9,349 nucleotides of DNA from the NCBI GenBank assembly GCA_046261635.1, contig JBHEOL010000351.1, positions 1 to 9,349 on the forward strand. Direction: 5' to 3'. Source of the stretch: JBHEPS01 sp046261635 (GTDB taxonomy: Bacteria > Acidobacteriota > Thermoanaerobaculia > Gp7-AA8). Shown piece by piece: positions 7,818 to 9,349 of this stretch; position 1 is the first letter of the stretch; every line of letters begins with the position of its first letter. The position numbers and the translations under genes are program-made. The notes beneath the pieces were generated by a model, which worked only from the letters and a program-made list of their open reading frames with translations, made no database searches and had not been told where the DNA came from.

Positions 7818-9187
7818 GCCCGAAGCTGAAAAGCTTATTGATCGTGGACGATGACCCGGAGGTCCTGGCCGGGCTCGCCGCGGTGCTGGGGCATTCGGGA
7901 TGGAGCCTCGAAACGGCCTCGTCGGGGAGGGAGGCGCTGCGGCAGTTCGACTCGTTCAGCCCGGACGTCGTGCTGCTGGACGTGATGCTTCCCGACATGT
8001 CGGGGCTCGACGTTCTCGACGCGATCAAGGGTGCGAGCGAGACCACGGCCGTGGTCGTGATGTCGGGCGTGGGCACCATCGACACGGCCGTGCGCGCGAT
8101 GAAGATGGGGGCGGAGACGTTCGTTCCAAAGCCGTGCGATGTCGACGGGCTCGAGGCGATTCTCGAGCAGGCGGCAGCGATCGCCGATACGCGGCATCAG
8201 CTCGAGGCCATGCGGCGCGCGAATGCTCCGAAGCAGCTCGAGTTCATCGGAATCAGCGAGCACGCGCGGAGGGTCGAGCATCTGATCGGCCGCGTCGCAG
8301 CGGCCCCGACGCCGGTTCTGCTGACCGGAGAATCGGGCACCGGAAAAGGGATCGCCGCGCGGCTGATTCACCAGAGGTCCGACCGGCACCAGGCGGCGTT
8401 CGTCGACCTCAACTGCGCGGGACTTTCGCATGAGTTGCTGGAGTCCGAGCTGTTCGGGCACGAGAAAGGCGCCTTCACCGACGCGAAGACGACGAAGCAG
8501 GGGCTTCTCGAAGTCGCGGGCCACGGAACCGTCTTTCTCGACGAGATCGGCGAAATGGAGCTGACGATCCAGGCTCGCCTCCTGAAGGCGCTCGAGGAGA
8601 AGCGGTTTCGCCGGCTGGGAGGCGTGCGCGAGATCAAAGCCGACTTCCGTCTCATCGCCGCGACCAACCGCGACCTCGAGGCGGAAGCTTCGGCGGGCCG
8701 GTTCCGGCGGGATCTCCTCTACCGCCTCAACGTCGTCACGATCGAAATGCCGCCTCTCCGGGAACGTTCGGACGATATCCCGATGCTCGTCCAGCTCCTC
8801 CTTGCAGAGTTGACGCAGGAGTTCGGACGTCGCGAAGAAGTCCATGTTTCGGACCGGGCCATGGCGAGGATGTTGCGCCACCCCTGGCCTGGCAACGTGC
8901 GGGAGCTGAGGAACGTTCTGGAACGCGCGCTGCTCGTGCGAAAGGGAAGCGAGATCAGGGTCGAGGATCTGCTGCTCGAGAAAGAAGGGACTCTCTCCAC
9001 CGATGCGGGCGTGATGCCGAAGACGGAATGGGAGATCCGCCCGCTGGATGACGTCGTGCGCGATTACGTTCACGCCGCGGTGGAGGCGACCGAGGGGAAC
9101 ATCCGCAGCGCTGCGCGAAGGCTCGACATCAGTCCATCCACGATTTACGCGAAATTGAAGGACGCTGGAAAAGGGACTAGGGACTAG
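7814..9187 (+). CDS. NtrC-family sigma-54-dependent response regulator
   Basis: This 457-aa activator is switched on by phosphorylation and remodels sigma-54 RNA polymerase using ATP. The receiver (about 5-120) has D12-D14, phospho-acceptor D56 in VVLLDVMLP, S84 and K106 in VPKP. The AAA+ domain (about 143-378) has Walker A GESGTGKG (172-179), the sigma-54 contact loop as GAFTDA (219-224) instead of the canonical GAFTGA, Walker B VFLDEIGE (240-247), sensor I AATNRD (282-287), RFRRDLLYRLNV (296-307) and sensor II WPGNVRELRN (358-367). The C-terminal Fis-type helix-turn-helix is at about 429-450 (GNIRSAARRL, STIYAKL). The last residues, GKGTRD, come from a 7-bp tandem repeat that also supplies the stop. 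It is probably the partner of the hybrid kinase upstream. The start ATG fits receiver family ends; it lacks a strong ribosome binding site. Its target promoters are not visible in this window. Confidence 0.95.
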   Translation: MSPKLKSLLIVDDDPEVLAGLAAVLGHSGWSLETASSGREALRQFDSFSPDVVLLDVMLPDMSGLDVLDAIKGASETTAVVVMSGVGTIDTAVRAMKMGAETFVPKPCDVDGLEAILEQAAAIADTRHQLEAMRRANAPKQLEFIGISEHARRVEHLIGRVAAAPTPVLLTGESGTGKGIAARLIHQRSDRHQAAFVDLNCAGLSHELLESELFGHEKGAFTDAKTTKQGLLEVAGHGTVFLDEIGEMELTIQARLLKALEEKRFRRLGGVREIKADFRLIAATNRDLEAEASAGRFRRDLLYRLNVVTIEMPPLRERSDDIPMLVQLLLAELTQEFGRREEVHVSDRAMARMLRHPWPGNVRELRNVLERALLVRKGSEIRVEDLLLEKEGTLSTDAGVMPKTEWEIRPLDDVVRDYVHAAVEATEGNIRSAARRLDISPSTIYAKLKDAGKGTRD

Positions 9188-9190
9188 GGG
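9173..9190 (+). repeat. 7-bp tandem repeat GGGACTA x2 at the regulator stop
   Basis: GGGACTA occurs twice in tandem (9173-9179 and 9180-9186) and is followed by GGGG. The stop codon TAG of the response regulator (9185-9187) lies in the second unit, so the last codons of that gene are repeat-derived. The 129-bp repeat starts 25 bp further on. Confidence 0.7.
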
Positions 9191-9215
9191 CCAGGAAGAG
9201 CAACACCAACCCCGT

Positions 9216-9344
9216 CATCCTGAGAGGCTGTGAAAGAAACCAGAGGGGCCGCGCTGGTGGAGCTTGCGAGGCGAGATCAAGGAGCGAGGAGGAGGCGATG
9301 CGGTGGCATCGTTGACGACGAGCGACGCGGAGATCGCCCGCAAC
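9216..9344 (+). repeat. 129-bp dispersed repeat, copy B
   Basis: Exact inverted copy of 8-136. It lies in the non-coding stretch downstream of the response regulator, beginning 28 bp after its stop codon, and reads CATCCTGAGAGG on the plus strand, directly preceded by CCCGT. The internal open frame ending in TGA is present here too but is not fused to a gene. The window ends 5 bp after the repeat. No other feature was found between 9188 and 9349. Confidence 0.9.
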
Positions 9345-9349
9345 GCGGC

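Overview
The window is 9,349 bases of high-GC bacterial DNA. It is gene-dense, with operon-style overlaps and no phage, plasmid, CRISPR or IS genes. A folate-dependent TrmFO, a DUF3467 protein, a LigD-type phosphoesterase domain and several multidomain sensor kinases together suggest a soil or environmental lineage such as Acidobacteriota or a deltaproteobacterial relative. That placement is inference; there is no rRNA or other strong marker. The same 129-bp sequence sits a few bases from both ends of the window in inverted orientation, so this may be a whole assembly contig that stops at dispersed repeats.

Layout from left to right. (1) 8-136 is the first repeat copy; it replaces the C-terminal part of a minus-strand LigD-type 3'-phosphoesterase gene (37-501). 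(2) 502-709 is a divergent intergenic region. (3) 710-3022 (+) is a large membrane sensor histidine kinase with two TM segments, PAS, GAF, HisKA and HATPase. Its 3' end overlaps the 3' end of trmFO by 17 bp. (4) On the minus strand, in transcription order, come tRNA-Pro(GGG) (5940-5864), a MalK/UgpC-type ABC ATPase (5832-4738), a DUF3467 protein (4648-4349) and trmFO (4349-3006). The last two share one base at a TGATG junction. (5) On the plus strand, a cytosolic PAS-HisKA-HATPase-receiver hybrid kinase (6067-7602) is followed by a 211-bp spacer. The spacer holds a 72-codon open frame that overlaps both neighbours by 4 nt. Then comes an NtrC-type sigma-54-dependent response regulator (7814-9187). 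(6) 9188-9349 is non-coding and contains the second repeat copy.

How the genes may work together. The hybrid kinase and the NtrC-type regulator look like a two-component system controlling sigma-54 promoters, but no -24/-12 promoter was seen in the window. TrmFO makes m5U54 in tRNAs, and the Pro tRNA encoded upstream on the same strand has T at position 54. The ABC ATPase has no permease or binding protein beside it, so its substrate is unknown. The first histidine kinase has no adjacent response regulator.

I found no convincing new multi-gene system. The strongest unexplained signals are the perfect 129-bp inverted repeat pair, the phosphoesterase gene capped by that repeat, and the ambiguous small ORF between the kinase and its regulator.
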